A stretch of DNA of 50,002 nucleotides from CAZGDB01 sp964524705 (lineage in GTDB: Bacteria; Pseudomonadota; Gammaproteobacteria; Berkiellales; Berkiellaceae), in the NCBI GenBank assembly GCA_964524705.1, contig CAZGDB010000009.1, forward strand, positions 1 through 50,002, written 5' to 3'. The position numbers were made by a program, and so were the translations under genes. The notes beneath the pieces are model-generated. The model saw only the letters and a program-made list of their open reading frames with translations. It had not been told where the DNA came from and searched no databases. Of this stretch, positions 9,054 to 16,696 are shown piece by piece (position 1 is the first letter of the stretch; every line of letters starts with the position of its first letter).

Positions 9054-9692
9054 ATGATGCGCACCTATCAATTTACAGATCGCCCTCCAGAATATTACGA
9101 GGTAGACCTCAGTCAAGATCCGAATGCGCTCTATGACTGTACGATGGATGCGGTTGAAGCACTGGAAATACTACTAAAACGCTATAACAGCACTGCTGTT
9201 GAGGCCCTGTATAAACAACATCAAACAGAGACAAACTGGCTTAACCTGAGTATACGCCCAGACAGCATGGTCTTTACTAGATTTAAAGAAGAGCATGAAA
9301 GATTTAAACAAGACTATGCAAGACTAAAAGAAAAAATAAAAATTTTAGAAAATCTTTTAGCATGCAGTCAAGATAGTGAAGCCTACAGTCATTTATACGT
9401 TTTGATGAAAAAACATATAGAATGTAATATGTTTCACAAAATGGGAATAATTTTTTATTTTATAGAAAAAAATCCGCAACATCCTAGTGCATTAATGTTA
9501 CGCGCTCAAATAGAACAACAACTCACAGCAAAACTCACCAAACGTATTAACACAAATAAGCTGACTCCCTATCAGCCCTCCGATACCGTACTGCGCTTTA
9601 GCAACTTCTCTCCAACACGGTTATCAACCCCTTCACCGGCACATACCTCCTCCCCCGTACCGATGACAAATACCCCACCTAATCAACCTTAG
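9054..9692 (+). CDS. Hypothetical coiled-coil protein, lineage-specific
   Basis: The frame is open from 8949, but that overlaps rdgB. The tandem ATGs at 9054 and 9057 (MMRTYQFTDRPPEYYE) after an AT-rich leader are the more likely start, giving about 212 residues. The middle (about residues 70-115) is highly charged and helix-forming (RFKEEHERFKQDYARLKEK), probably a coiled coil. The C-terminus (about 170-212) is low-complexity and rich in serine, threonine and proline (SPTRLSTPSPAHTSSP). There is no signal peptide or membrane helix and I recognise no family. It converges on and overlaps the end of the GGDEF/EAL gene by 14 bases. Its make-up fits a secreted effector, but that is only inference. 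Confidence 0.6.
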   Translation: MMRTYQFTDRPPEYYEVDLSQDPNALYDCTMDAVEALEILLKRYNSTAVEALYKQHQTETNWLNLSIRPDSMVFTRFKEEHERFKQDYARLKEKIKILENLLACSQDSEAYSHLYVLMKKHIECNMFHKMGIIFYFIEKNPQHPSALMLRAQIEQQLTAKLTKRINTNKLTPYQPSDTVLRFSNFSPTRLSTPSPAHTSSPVPMTNTPPNQP

Positions 9693-11934
9693 GGGCCTGT
9701 TGTAAATATATCGCTACTTCTTCAGGTGTAATCGGTTTACTGTATAAAAAACCTTGGACCTCATCACAATTTTTAGATTTTAAAAAGTCACATTGTGCCT
9801 GAGTTTCTACCCCTTCCGCTAAAACTTTACAATTTAAGCTTTTTGCCATAGCAATAATAGACTCTATAATCACCTCATCACTACGAGAAAGAGAGATGTT
9901 GTTCACAAAAGATCTGTCAATCTTCAATCTATCAATATTAATTTGTTTTAAGTAACTTAACCCACTATTCCCTGTGCCAAAATCATCTAAAGAAACTTTA
10001 ATATGCATGGCTTTTAGCTTTTCTAACATACGCAAAACTTCTAAGTGCGTAATAATCACATTTTCGGTGATCTCAAGTTCTAAGTAGTCAGGAGGAATTC
10101 CATATTCTTCTAATAAGGCTTCTACCTTTTCAGCAAAATCAGCCTGTTTTAACTGTTTAGTCGCCACATTCACTGCAACTTGCACATAAGGCAACCCCTG
10201 GTCTTTCCAGGCCTTAATTTGTCGACAGACCTCCCTGAGCACCCAATCTCCTAGGGCAACAATTAATCCCGTCTCTTCTGCCAATGGAATAAACTCCAAA
10301 GGTCCAATCAATCCTTTTAATGGATGTTTCCATCGTAACAAAGCCTCTAATGCTAATAATTTTTTATGATCCATATCAAATTGTGGCTGATAAACTAAAA
10401 ATAATTCATTATGTTCAATAGCATGCCGTAATTCGTTTTCTTGATCAAAATACCCTTTTCCTTTAATATCTAACTGATTATCATAAAATACAAACTGATT
10501 ACCGCCATTTTCTTTGGCCTTATACATCGCAAGATCTGCAGTTTTTAGCAAATCACTGGCAACAACCCCGTCAGCAGGATAACAACTCACCCCAATACTA
10601 ACGCCAACTATGACTTCCTGTTCACCCAAAAAGAAAGATTTACTAAATTCACTAACAATTTTTTTAACAACAGGAACAATTTGTTTTTCAGTATCCGCAT
10701 CTTGTAGCAAAATGACAAACTCATCCCCCCCCAAACGCGCTAAAGTGTCAGATTTACGCAACAACCCTTTTAAACGCCCGGCCACAGCACATAAAAGCTG
10801 ATCTCCAACATCATGCCCTAAGCTGTCGTTAACCGCTTTAAATCTATCGAGATCTAACATTAAAATAGAAAAATATTTTTTCATTCTGCCGGCAGCAGCG
10901 ATTGCATGCTGAATACGATCATTCAACAAGGTGCGATTAGGTAAATCAATCAAAGCATCATGGGTCGCTTTATGTTCTAACTCTTTTTCTAAATAAGACC
11001 GCTCGGTAATATCTCTATAACTTCTCACATACCCTACAGTCTCACCGTGAACCATATGTGGCCGAGACTGCCACTCAAAAATTCTGCCATCTTTTAAATC
11101 TATAGTTTTTACAAAATTATCTTCCGGATTAGCACACACAAAAGCAGACTGCCGTAAATATAATTCTGAATTATTCACAGCCCCCCCAATATACTGTTGA
11201 ATTTTATCTTCTTTTTTGGTAAAAAAAACACTCTCCGGAATTTTCCACATATTAACAAAACGCATATTGTAGTCAATCACATTATTATTAAAATCAACAA
11301 CCACCACCCCCTCTGTAGAGGACTCTAATGTAGCCCTTAACAATGAAAGTGAATACTCTAAAGATTCTGTTTTTTCAGAAACCATTTCATTTAAATGCTC
11401 AAGCGTGTTTTTTGAATCTTTAGAAAGAAGCCATTTCCTCGTTAAAGCACAGGCTAATTGTCTAATTGCCATATTATCAAAAGGCTTCTTAAGAATTAAA
11501 AAATTATCACTCATCCCTAACTTTGCAACCATTTCTTCCCAATTATAATCTGAATATGCAGTACAGATCACAAGCTGTATATCAGGATCTAAGTCCCAAA
11601 TCTTTTTAGCAGTTTCCACCCCATCTAACCCAGGCGGCATTCTAATATCAACAAAAGCGAGCGCATAAGGTTTTTTTTCTAGAATTGCTTTTTCTATTTT
11701 ATCAATACCTTCTTCACCTTGCGAAGCCGTTTCAAAAGAAAAAACAGGAAAACCTTTACCAATATCACCAATATTTTTTTTATTCACATCATCACCAAAC
11801 AACAACTCATCTCGCGCATCCACTGCACCCATACTGGATTGTACAGTTAAAACTTTCATCACATCGGAATGAATGCTAGGATTATCATCAATAATAATGA
11901 TTCTGAATTCTGACATCTCCTGTTGGTTTTCCAT
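9679..11934 (-). CDS. narR: Response regulator REC-PAS-GGDEF-EAL, NarR-like c-di-GMP enzyme
   Basis: This encodes 751 residues from the ATG at 11934, with GAGGT six bases upstream; two upstream codons (GTG, ATA) are in frame but sit on the ribosome site. Order: an atypical receiver domain (IIIIDDNPSIH; phospho-acceptor D96 in FVDIRMP) with a roughly 40-residue insertion, a PAS domain about residues 200-310, GGDEF, then EAL. The GGDEF signature (402-406) is intact and is preceded by an inhibitory RxxD site (R393-D396). The EAL signature (530-532, ALEALLRW) is also intact, so it could be bifunctional for c-di-GMP. It is the last gene of the FIST-kinase-regulator operon, 13 bases after the kinase. 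The set matches the L. pneumophila NosP-NahK-NarR system as I recall it; the symbol is assigned by that analogy. Confidence 0.85.
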   Translation of the reverse strand: MENQQEMSEFRIIIIDDNPSIHSDVMKVLTVQSSMGAVDARDELLFGDDVNKKNIGDIGKGFPVFSFETASQGEEGIDKIEKAILEKKPYALAFVDIRMPPGLDGVETAKKIWDLDPDIQLVICTAYSDYNWEEMVAKLGMSDNFLILKKPFDNMAIRQLACALTRKWLLSKDSKNTLEHLNEMVSEKTESLEYSLSLLRATLESSTEGVVVVDFNNNVIDYNMRFVNMWKIPESVFFTKKEDKIQQYIGGAVNNSELYLRQSAFVCANPEDNFVKTIDLKDGRIFEWQSRPHMVHGETVGYVRSYRDITERSYLEKELEHKATHDALIDLPNRTLLNDRIQHAIAAAGRMKKYFSILMLDLDRFKAVNDSLGHDVGDQLLCAVAGRLKGLLRKSDTLARLGGDEFVILLQDADTEKQIVPVVKKIVSEFSKSFFLGEQEVIVGVSIGVSCYPADGVVASDLLKTADLAMYKAKENGGNQFVFYDNQLDIKGKGYFDQENELRHAIEHNELFLVYQPQFDMDHKKLLALEALLRWKHPLKGLIGPLEFIPLAEETGLIVALGDWVLREVCRQIKAWKDQGLPYVQVAVNVATKQLKQADFAEKVEALLEEYGIPPDYLELEITENVIITHLEVLRMLEKLKAMHIKVSLDDFGTGNSGLSYLKQINIDRLKIDRSFVNNISLSRSDEVIIESIIAMAKSLNCKVLAEGVETQAQCDFLKSKNCDEVQGFLYSKPITPEEVAIYLQQAPKVD

Positions 11935-11947
11935 TATCACACCTCAT

Positions 11948-13399
11948 TCAATCTGTTTTTAAAGTTATAGGTAAAGAAAAAATAAAAGTAGTTCCTTGAT
12001 TCAACCCTGGACTTTCAAAAGTTAGACTGCCTCCTAATTCTTGTGCAGCCAGAATACTACTATGCAACCCAAAACCATGGCCATTCTTTTTAGTTGTAAA
12101 ACCAAATGAAAAAATATTTTTCGCATCTTCTGGAGCCACCCCTGTCCCATTATCTTTGACCCTAAATATCAACTGGTTATTTTCAGTCATAATAGACAAT
12201 TCTACCACTTTTGATTCACCTTCTGGTTTTTGCAAAACTGCATCTTTGGCATTTTGAATCAAATTCACACAAATCTGTAACACCTTAGATTTATCAGAAT
12301 AGATAGCAGGTGTTTTCTGAAAATTTTTCTTTAACTCAATTTGTTCAGGTGTTTTTTCATGATTCGTCATCTGTACGGCTGTAGTCATTAAATCCTCAAA
12401 AACTATTTTTTCCATCACCCCAGAAGATCCGCTCAATGCATTTTGACTTAAAACAATATCTTTGATATGCGAAACACTTTCCATCAAATTAAAAACTTCA
12501 CGTTTTGCTTCTGTCCGTGCTTCTTCTATCATAGGCAACAAATCCACTAAATAACCAGGAATAACTTTCCCTCGCTCATCCTCAGTAAGATATTGTTGCA
12601 AATTTTCTTTATGCGATTTCAAAAGATCATAAATTTTAACTAACTTTTCATGTAACGGACGTTCTAGAATTTCTTTCAAAAGACTAACAGAAACAGTTGT
12701 GCTATTTAACACATTCCCAATATTATGTAATACAGAAGTTGCGATTTCTGCCATACCTGCACGCCGCGACAAAAACAATAATTGTTCATTTTTCTTCTTT
12801 TCCACTTCTTCGTTTTTCTTGCGATCTGAAATATCCATCACAATACCAGATAATGCTTTTACTTTAGGAGCCCCACTATCTTCTGATTTATTTAAAAAAC
12901 AAGACGCTTTGACATAAGCCCACGCATATACGCCTGTTTTTTTATTTTTCCACCGCAATTCCATTTCATACGGCATCCCCTCATAAAATGCGCGTTCAAG
13001 ATTTTTCCTCAACTGTTCTCTTTCGTCCTCATGAACAAAACTTAAAAGTTTTTCCATCGGAGGCGCTCCTTCAGAAGGATCTATACCTGACAATCTAAAC
13101 ATTTCAGGAGACCAAGACACTATTTTTGTAGCCCTATCAGTATAAAAATACCCCATATGTGCAATTTCGTGAGCATCTTTTAGTCTTTCAGTTAAGTCTT
13201 TATGTTCTCGCATCGCGATATCCATGGACCGCTCTAACAAATATCGCTCTTGCTCATACCCATAATAAGCATTACTTAACCAAAATAAAAAATCTTCCCA
13301 TTGTGAAGGTTGTAAACTTTTTATTTTTTCAACATCCAATTCTGAACGTTCTAATTGTTTTAGCAACAATTTGTGTAAAGGCTTATCATTGTGCGTCAA
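11948..13399 (-). CDS. nahK: Cytoplasmic PAS histidine kinase, NahK-like
   Basis: I place the start at a TTG (13399) that has a strong GAGGAG site seven bases upstream; the GTG at 13414 in the same frame has none. That gives 483 residues. There are no membrane spans. A PAS fold covers about residues 85-200 (ending VMDISDRKK), then a phospho-acceptor helix (GMAEIATSVLHNIGNVLNS, with H in the LHNIGN motif). A HATPase domain follows, with an N box (CVNLIQNAKDAV), G1 (VKDNGTGV) and G2 (KNGHGFGLHSS). The stop of the FIST gene is 4 bases upstream, so the two are translationally coupled. By analogy with NosP-associated kinases it should phosphorylate the downstream receiver domain. Confidence 0.85.
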   Translation of the reverse strand: MTHNDKPLHKLLLKQLERSELDVEKIKSLQPSQWEDFLFWLSNAYYGYEQERYLLERSMDIAMREHKDLTERLKDAHEIAHMGYFYTDRATKIVSWSPEMFRLSGIDPSEGAPPMEKLLSFVHEDEREQLRKNLERAFYEGMPYEMELRWKNKKTGVYAWAYVKASCFLNKSEDSGAPKVKALSGIVMDISDRKKNEEVEKKKNEQLLFLSRRAGMAEIATSVLHNIGNVLNSTTVSVSLLKEILERPLHEKLVKIYDLLKSHKENLQQYLTEDERGKVIPGYLVDLLPMIEEARTEAKREVFNLMESVSHIKDIVLSQNALSGSSGVMEKIVFEDLMTTAVQMTNHEKTPEQIELKKNFQKTPAIYSDKSKVLQICVNLIQNAKDAVLQKPEGESKVVELSIMTENNQLIFRVKDNGTGVAPEDAKNIFSFGFTTKKNGHGFGLHSSILAAQELGGSLTFESPGLNQGTTFIFSLPITLKTD

Positions 13400-13403
13400 G
13401 TAG

Positions 13404-14558
13404 TTACTCCTCACTGATACTCGTTAAAGTCATCGTCTGATTATGTAAATCACAGTTACCTATGGCACAAGGAGACAATTCTCCATAAGAATAAAATCCA
13501 ATTTGTTGCGTTCCTTTTGGAAATAGCTCTAAAGTAGATTCTACTTCTTCATCAATACGTTCTCCCAACAACAATTTACGCCCCACACAGCTTACGGCCA
13601 CTAATAAAACTGGCGCCTGGGTTTTTGCAGCATTTCTAGAACGAGAATAGGTTAACTGACTCGCCTCTGTTGCTCCATCAATTAATCGGTCAAAATTGGC
13701 GCGCATTAATTGCGCTAAATACCCCTCTGGCACATCCCCTGCAAACGTTAAAGATTGTTCTGCTTCATCCACCGCTAAAATCGTACGAACCAATTGATTT
13801 GTATCTGTATTATCTTTACGAATTGCTAAAGGGAATAATAAGCCAGAAGCAGGGAGTTCATTTGCTTTTTCTCCTAAATACTCTTTATAAAGCGATAACG
13901 CAGGTTTATTATCTAATTCATATAAAACATTATTTTTAGCGCGCGTAATGCTACGTTCAACACCAAAAATATCCCAACCTCCTTTAGAGCCATGCCCTAA
14001 GCGAACAGCATCTCCATAAAATCCGACTGCAACTATGCTTTGTGTACTAAATTCACCATTTAATAAAGTCCAGGTCTTTTTAAAATCACTTCCATCTCCC
14101 GCCAAACCACCGGTAATCACCACATCTTTATTTTTTACAATATTCAGCCCCTTTGCTAACTCGGATCCATTAATGTTCAAACCATCGGATAAGACAAAGA
14201 TGCCTCGTAAATCCTGTGTATCCAGTCCTGCCATAATTGCTTGACCTGCCTGCAAAGAATCAACTTCCTTTGATAAATCCACCCGAAAGCTCTTAAGAGG
14301 GGTTTTTTCAAATTTCAGGACCGCCACACTAATACTGTTATCGTTAACCCGCTTACCAATAATTTCACCGGCAGTTGAGCAACCCATCACGATAGACTGG
14401 GGGTACTGTTTTAATAATGCTTGAATAGGAGTATCTGTTTGCTTGTAGCTAGAAGCTGCAAAAACTAATACCAAGGTATTCGCAGAATCTAAATCAGGCA
14501 AAGTGTCTACAGACCACTGTTGTTTTTGGCCGCTATATAAAAATGATTGTAATTGCAT
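13404..14558 (-). CDS. nosP: FIST-domain sensor protein, NosP-like
   Basis: This 384-residue protein consists of FIST_N (about residues 25-215; VFAASSYKQTD, SIVMGCSTAGEI) followed by FIST_C (about 220-370; LPASGLLFPLAIRKDN, and GKRVND/SFRV elements in the N half). No membrane segment or signal peptide is seen. FIST proteins encoded beside a kinase have been described as NosP, haem proteins that sense nitric oxide and inhibit the partner kinase. A histidine in RLGHGSKGGWDIFG is a conspicuous candidate ligand; I cannot confirm haem binding from sequence. It is the first gene of the three-gene operon. The alternative is a FIST sensor for another small ligand. Confidence 0.8.
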   Translation of the reverse strand: MQLQSFLYSGQKQQWSVDTLPDLDSANTLVLVFAASSYKQTDTPIQALLKQYPQSIVMGCSTAGEIIGKRVNDNSISVAVLKFEKTPLKSFRVDLSKEVDSLQAGQAIMAGLDTQDLRGIFVLSDGLNINGSELAKGLNIVKNKDVVITGGLAGDGSDFKKTWTLLNGEFSTQSIVAVGFYGDAVRLGHGSKGGWDIFGVERSITRAKNNVLYELDNKPALSLYKEYLGEKANELPASGLLFPLAIRKDNTDTNQLVRTILAVDEAEQSLTFAGDVPEGYLAQLMRANFDRLIDGATEASQLTYSRSRNAAKTQAPVLLVAVSCVGRKLLLGERIDEEVESTLELFPKGTQQIGFYSYGELSPCAIGNCDLHNQTMTLTSISEE

Positions 14559-14597
14559 GCAACCGCCCTAATTTAAATGAATTATCTTTCTAAAGCA

Positions 14598-14627
14598 TAG
14601 GTGCTTTTCTAAAAAGACACCCACCTA
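14598..14627 (-). promoter_or_regulatory. Stem-loop between the ankyrin gene and nosP
   Basis: TAGGTG (14598-14603) and CACCTA (14622-14627) pair around a second short stem (CTTTT / AAAAG). On the minus strand it lies after the ankyrin gene and 40 bases before nosP. The T-run after it is weak, so it could be a poor terminator or a leader structure of the nosP operon. Confidence 0.35.
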
Positions 14628-14653
14628 AATAGGCAATTCAAAATACTCAGGAA

Positions 14654-15094
14654 TTATGGGTAGGTCAAATCGGATAATGCTGCTCGCATCCCTGTTAACG
14701 CTTGTTTTGTATTTGCAGCGGCTGAGGCTGGCAATTTAGAAAAACGTACCGAGGGTGGTAAACAACAACACAACATTTCATACCAAGCTGGTTCTAGTTC
14801 TTTTAAAAAAGCCTGACGTATAGGATCTTCCTTGGCACAAGAATCTACTAAATATCGCTTAACTGTCACGCCCTGACTATTAGGCAGATCTGGATCTGCA
14901 CCTTGCTGTAACAAAAACCTCAAAATAGCTGGTTGATTATAATTCACCGCATCCCATAAAGGAGTACTACCCATCTGATTTAAGAGGTTCAGACTCCCAG
15001 GATTCTGTTTTAAATAGGATTTCACCGCAATGAGATCACCCGATTGAATGGCCGTATGCAAATCCAGCGATAACAATTTTTTTTTAAGGTGCAC
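14654..15094 (-). CDS. Short ankyrin-repeat protein
   Basis: This encodes 146 residues from a GTG at 15094 that overlaps the end of the YdgA-like gene by 11 bases, so the two are coupled. Residues about 12-80 contain two ankyrin repeats: LHTAIQSGDLIAVKSYLKQ, then GSTPLWDAVNYNQPAILRFL with the hairpin QQGADPDLPNSQG. The rest (about 95-146) has a CCC cluster (MLCCCLPPSV) and a low-complexity alanine/serine tail. Ankyrin modules bind proteins and are frequent in effectors of intracellular bacteria. The gene's partner and cellular location are unknown. Confidence 0.7.
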   Translation of the reverse strand: MHLKKKLLSLDLHTAIQSGDLIAVKSYLKQNPGSLNLLNQMGSTPLWDAVNYNQPAILRFLLQQGADPDLPNSQGVTVKRYLVDSCAKEDPIRQAFLKELEPAWYEMLCCCLPPSVRFSKLPASAAANTKQALTGMRAALSDLTYP

Positions 15095-16574
15095 GAACGG
15101 GTCCTTCTGTAGGAATAGGCTCTGGTGGATAAAACAGATCGCTAATCACACCAATTAAAGATTGGGGTGTATTATTCATCAAGAATCGTCCATCAGCAAT
15201 AGAGATTTTCAGGACATAGAGTGCTTTGTGATCTTCCAAAAAGTCTTTCTTGACCCATTCAGCAATACGTGCTTGGCTTTTTTGCTCAATATTGACCGTA
15301 TCATCAACAACACTCAATCCTTTACGAATTGCATCGCTGCGTACAACTTGTTGTTCATAAGCCCCGACCCATTCTTTTACCGCTTCTTTAGGAAACTGTA
15401 AGGAGACATCCAGTTTTAAGCTATTCATCAAATTTGGATCCGTCCATTCTTCTAATTTAACGGTTGCCAATTTAGGATTCCCCCATGCACCTTTGAGCTC
15501 TCCATTTATAAACCCGGATTCCGTTTTAATATGTAAATTTGGAATTCCAAAGACAACAGGAGATTCTAAAGCACGACCAGCAATGGTCAGCCAACTGCCT
15601 ACAGAATCATCAGGTCCTGGACTGAAGATTTTATCAAACCCTTTGCGTAACATCCCTAAATCTAATCCGGTTAAAGAATATGAAAACTCAGCTGGTCCTA
15701 AAACTGAACGTGCCAAATGCCAGGATTGAAAAGCAGCTTGCCCCGTCATAGCGATTTTTTGAGCTTCTTCTTCGGTTTCTAGATTCAACATAATCCCAGA
15801 AATCTGTTGTGTAGGCATTGTTTTAGTTTCATACAAGACGATATCTTTCACAGAAAGCTTCACATTCCCTGCCCAGAACCCGCTAGAAGTTAAATGGTAA
15901 ACCCGATTTAAACCTAAATCATGCGCCACCCATTGAAAATTATCCCCTTGGTATTCCAAACGCGGTAAAGTAATGGTTTCTTCAATATGGTTATACATTT
16001 GGTAAATCTGCCAGTTCCCTTTTAAGCCATCTAAGATATATTTTTGGGGGTCTGACTGATTATCAATTTCAAAAGGAGACACTTGTACTTTTAAACTCAA
16101 ATCTCCGTCATAGGCTAAAATTGCCTCAACATCAAAATAGTCCCCTTCATCTAGGGTAATGCCTCTTAATACTAATTGTTCTTTTTCTTGTGCTAAATGG
16201 GCACGAATTAAAGCTAAAGCTCTTACTGGATTTTCTACAAAGGGAGGGAAGATGTAAGGACCATGTAAAATTTCTTGTTTAAGGGTAAAAGAGATACTGG
16301 GATAATGCGTATCCCCTTCTACATAGACATGATCCGGGGTTAAAATTTTATTTAAGACTGGTTCTGTAATCGTCACCTTCATTAAGGCTTCAGAAGACCA
16401 TACACCACGTTTGTATGATAACAAACTTAATTCTACACCACCTAATAGGTTTACTTGATGTAAGGCGCGTTGTACAAATTGTTCAATAATATAGCCATTG
16501 GCAAAAACAGCGCCTGCAAGCAAGATCGTGCCTACAAAAGCTCCTTTTAAAAGGCGGCGCGTACGTCTGGTCAT
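15084..16574 (-). CDS. YdgA-like protein, DUF945 family
   Basis: This 496-residue protein has an N-terminal cytoplasmic arginine cluster (MTRRTRRLLKG), one membrane helix (about 11-30, AFVGTILLAGAVFANGYII) and a long periplasmic beta-rich region, which is the DUF945/YdgA layout. The ATG at 16574 has a clear AAAGGAG site six bases upstream. E. coli YdgA is an inner-membrane-associated protein whose biochemical role is not settled. It diverges from fadE across 122 bases and is translationally coupled to the ankyrin gene. Confidence 0.75.
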   Translation of the reverse strand: MTRRTRRLLKGAFVGTILLAGAVFANGYIIEQFVQRALHQVNLLGGVELSLLSYKRGVWSSEALMKVTITEPVLNKILTPDHVYVEGDTHYPSISFTLKQEILHGPYIFPPFVENPVRALALIRAHLAQEKEQLVLRGITLDEGDYFDVEAILAYDGDLSLKVQVSPFEIDNQSDPQKYILDGLKGNWQIYQMYNHIEETITLPRLEYQGDNFQWVAHDLGLNRVYHLTSSGFWAGNVKLSVKDIVLYETKTMPTQQISGIMLNLETEEEAQKIAMTGQAAFQSWHLARSVLGPAEFSYSLTGLDLGMLRKGFDKIFSPGPDDSVGSWLTIAGRALESPVVFGIPNLHIKTESGFINGELKGAWGNPKLATVKLEEWTDPNLMNSLKLDVSLQFPKEAVKEWVGAYEQQVVRSDAIRKGLSVVDDTVNIEQKSQARIAEWVKKDFLEDHKALYVLKISIADGRFLMNNTPQSLIGVISDLFYPPEPIPTEGPVRAP

Positions 16575-16696
16575 GTTGTGCTCCTTTGACCTACAAACAG
16601 ATCTGCATCCTGCATTCTACGCTGAGTTATCTCTGCAAACAAATCTGTGCTAGTTTTGTGATATGTATCTTAATTGTGCTACCCCTAAGGTAACGG

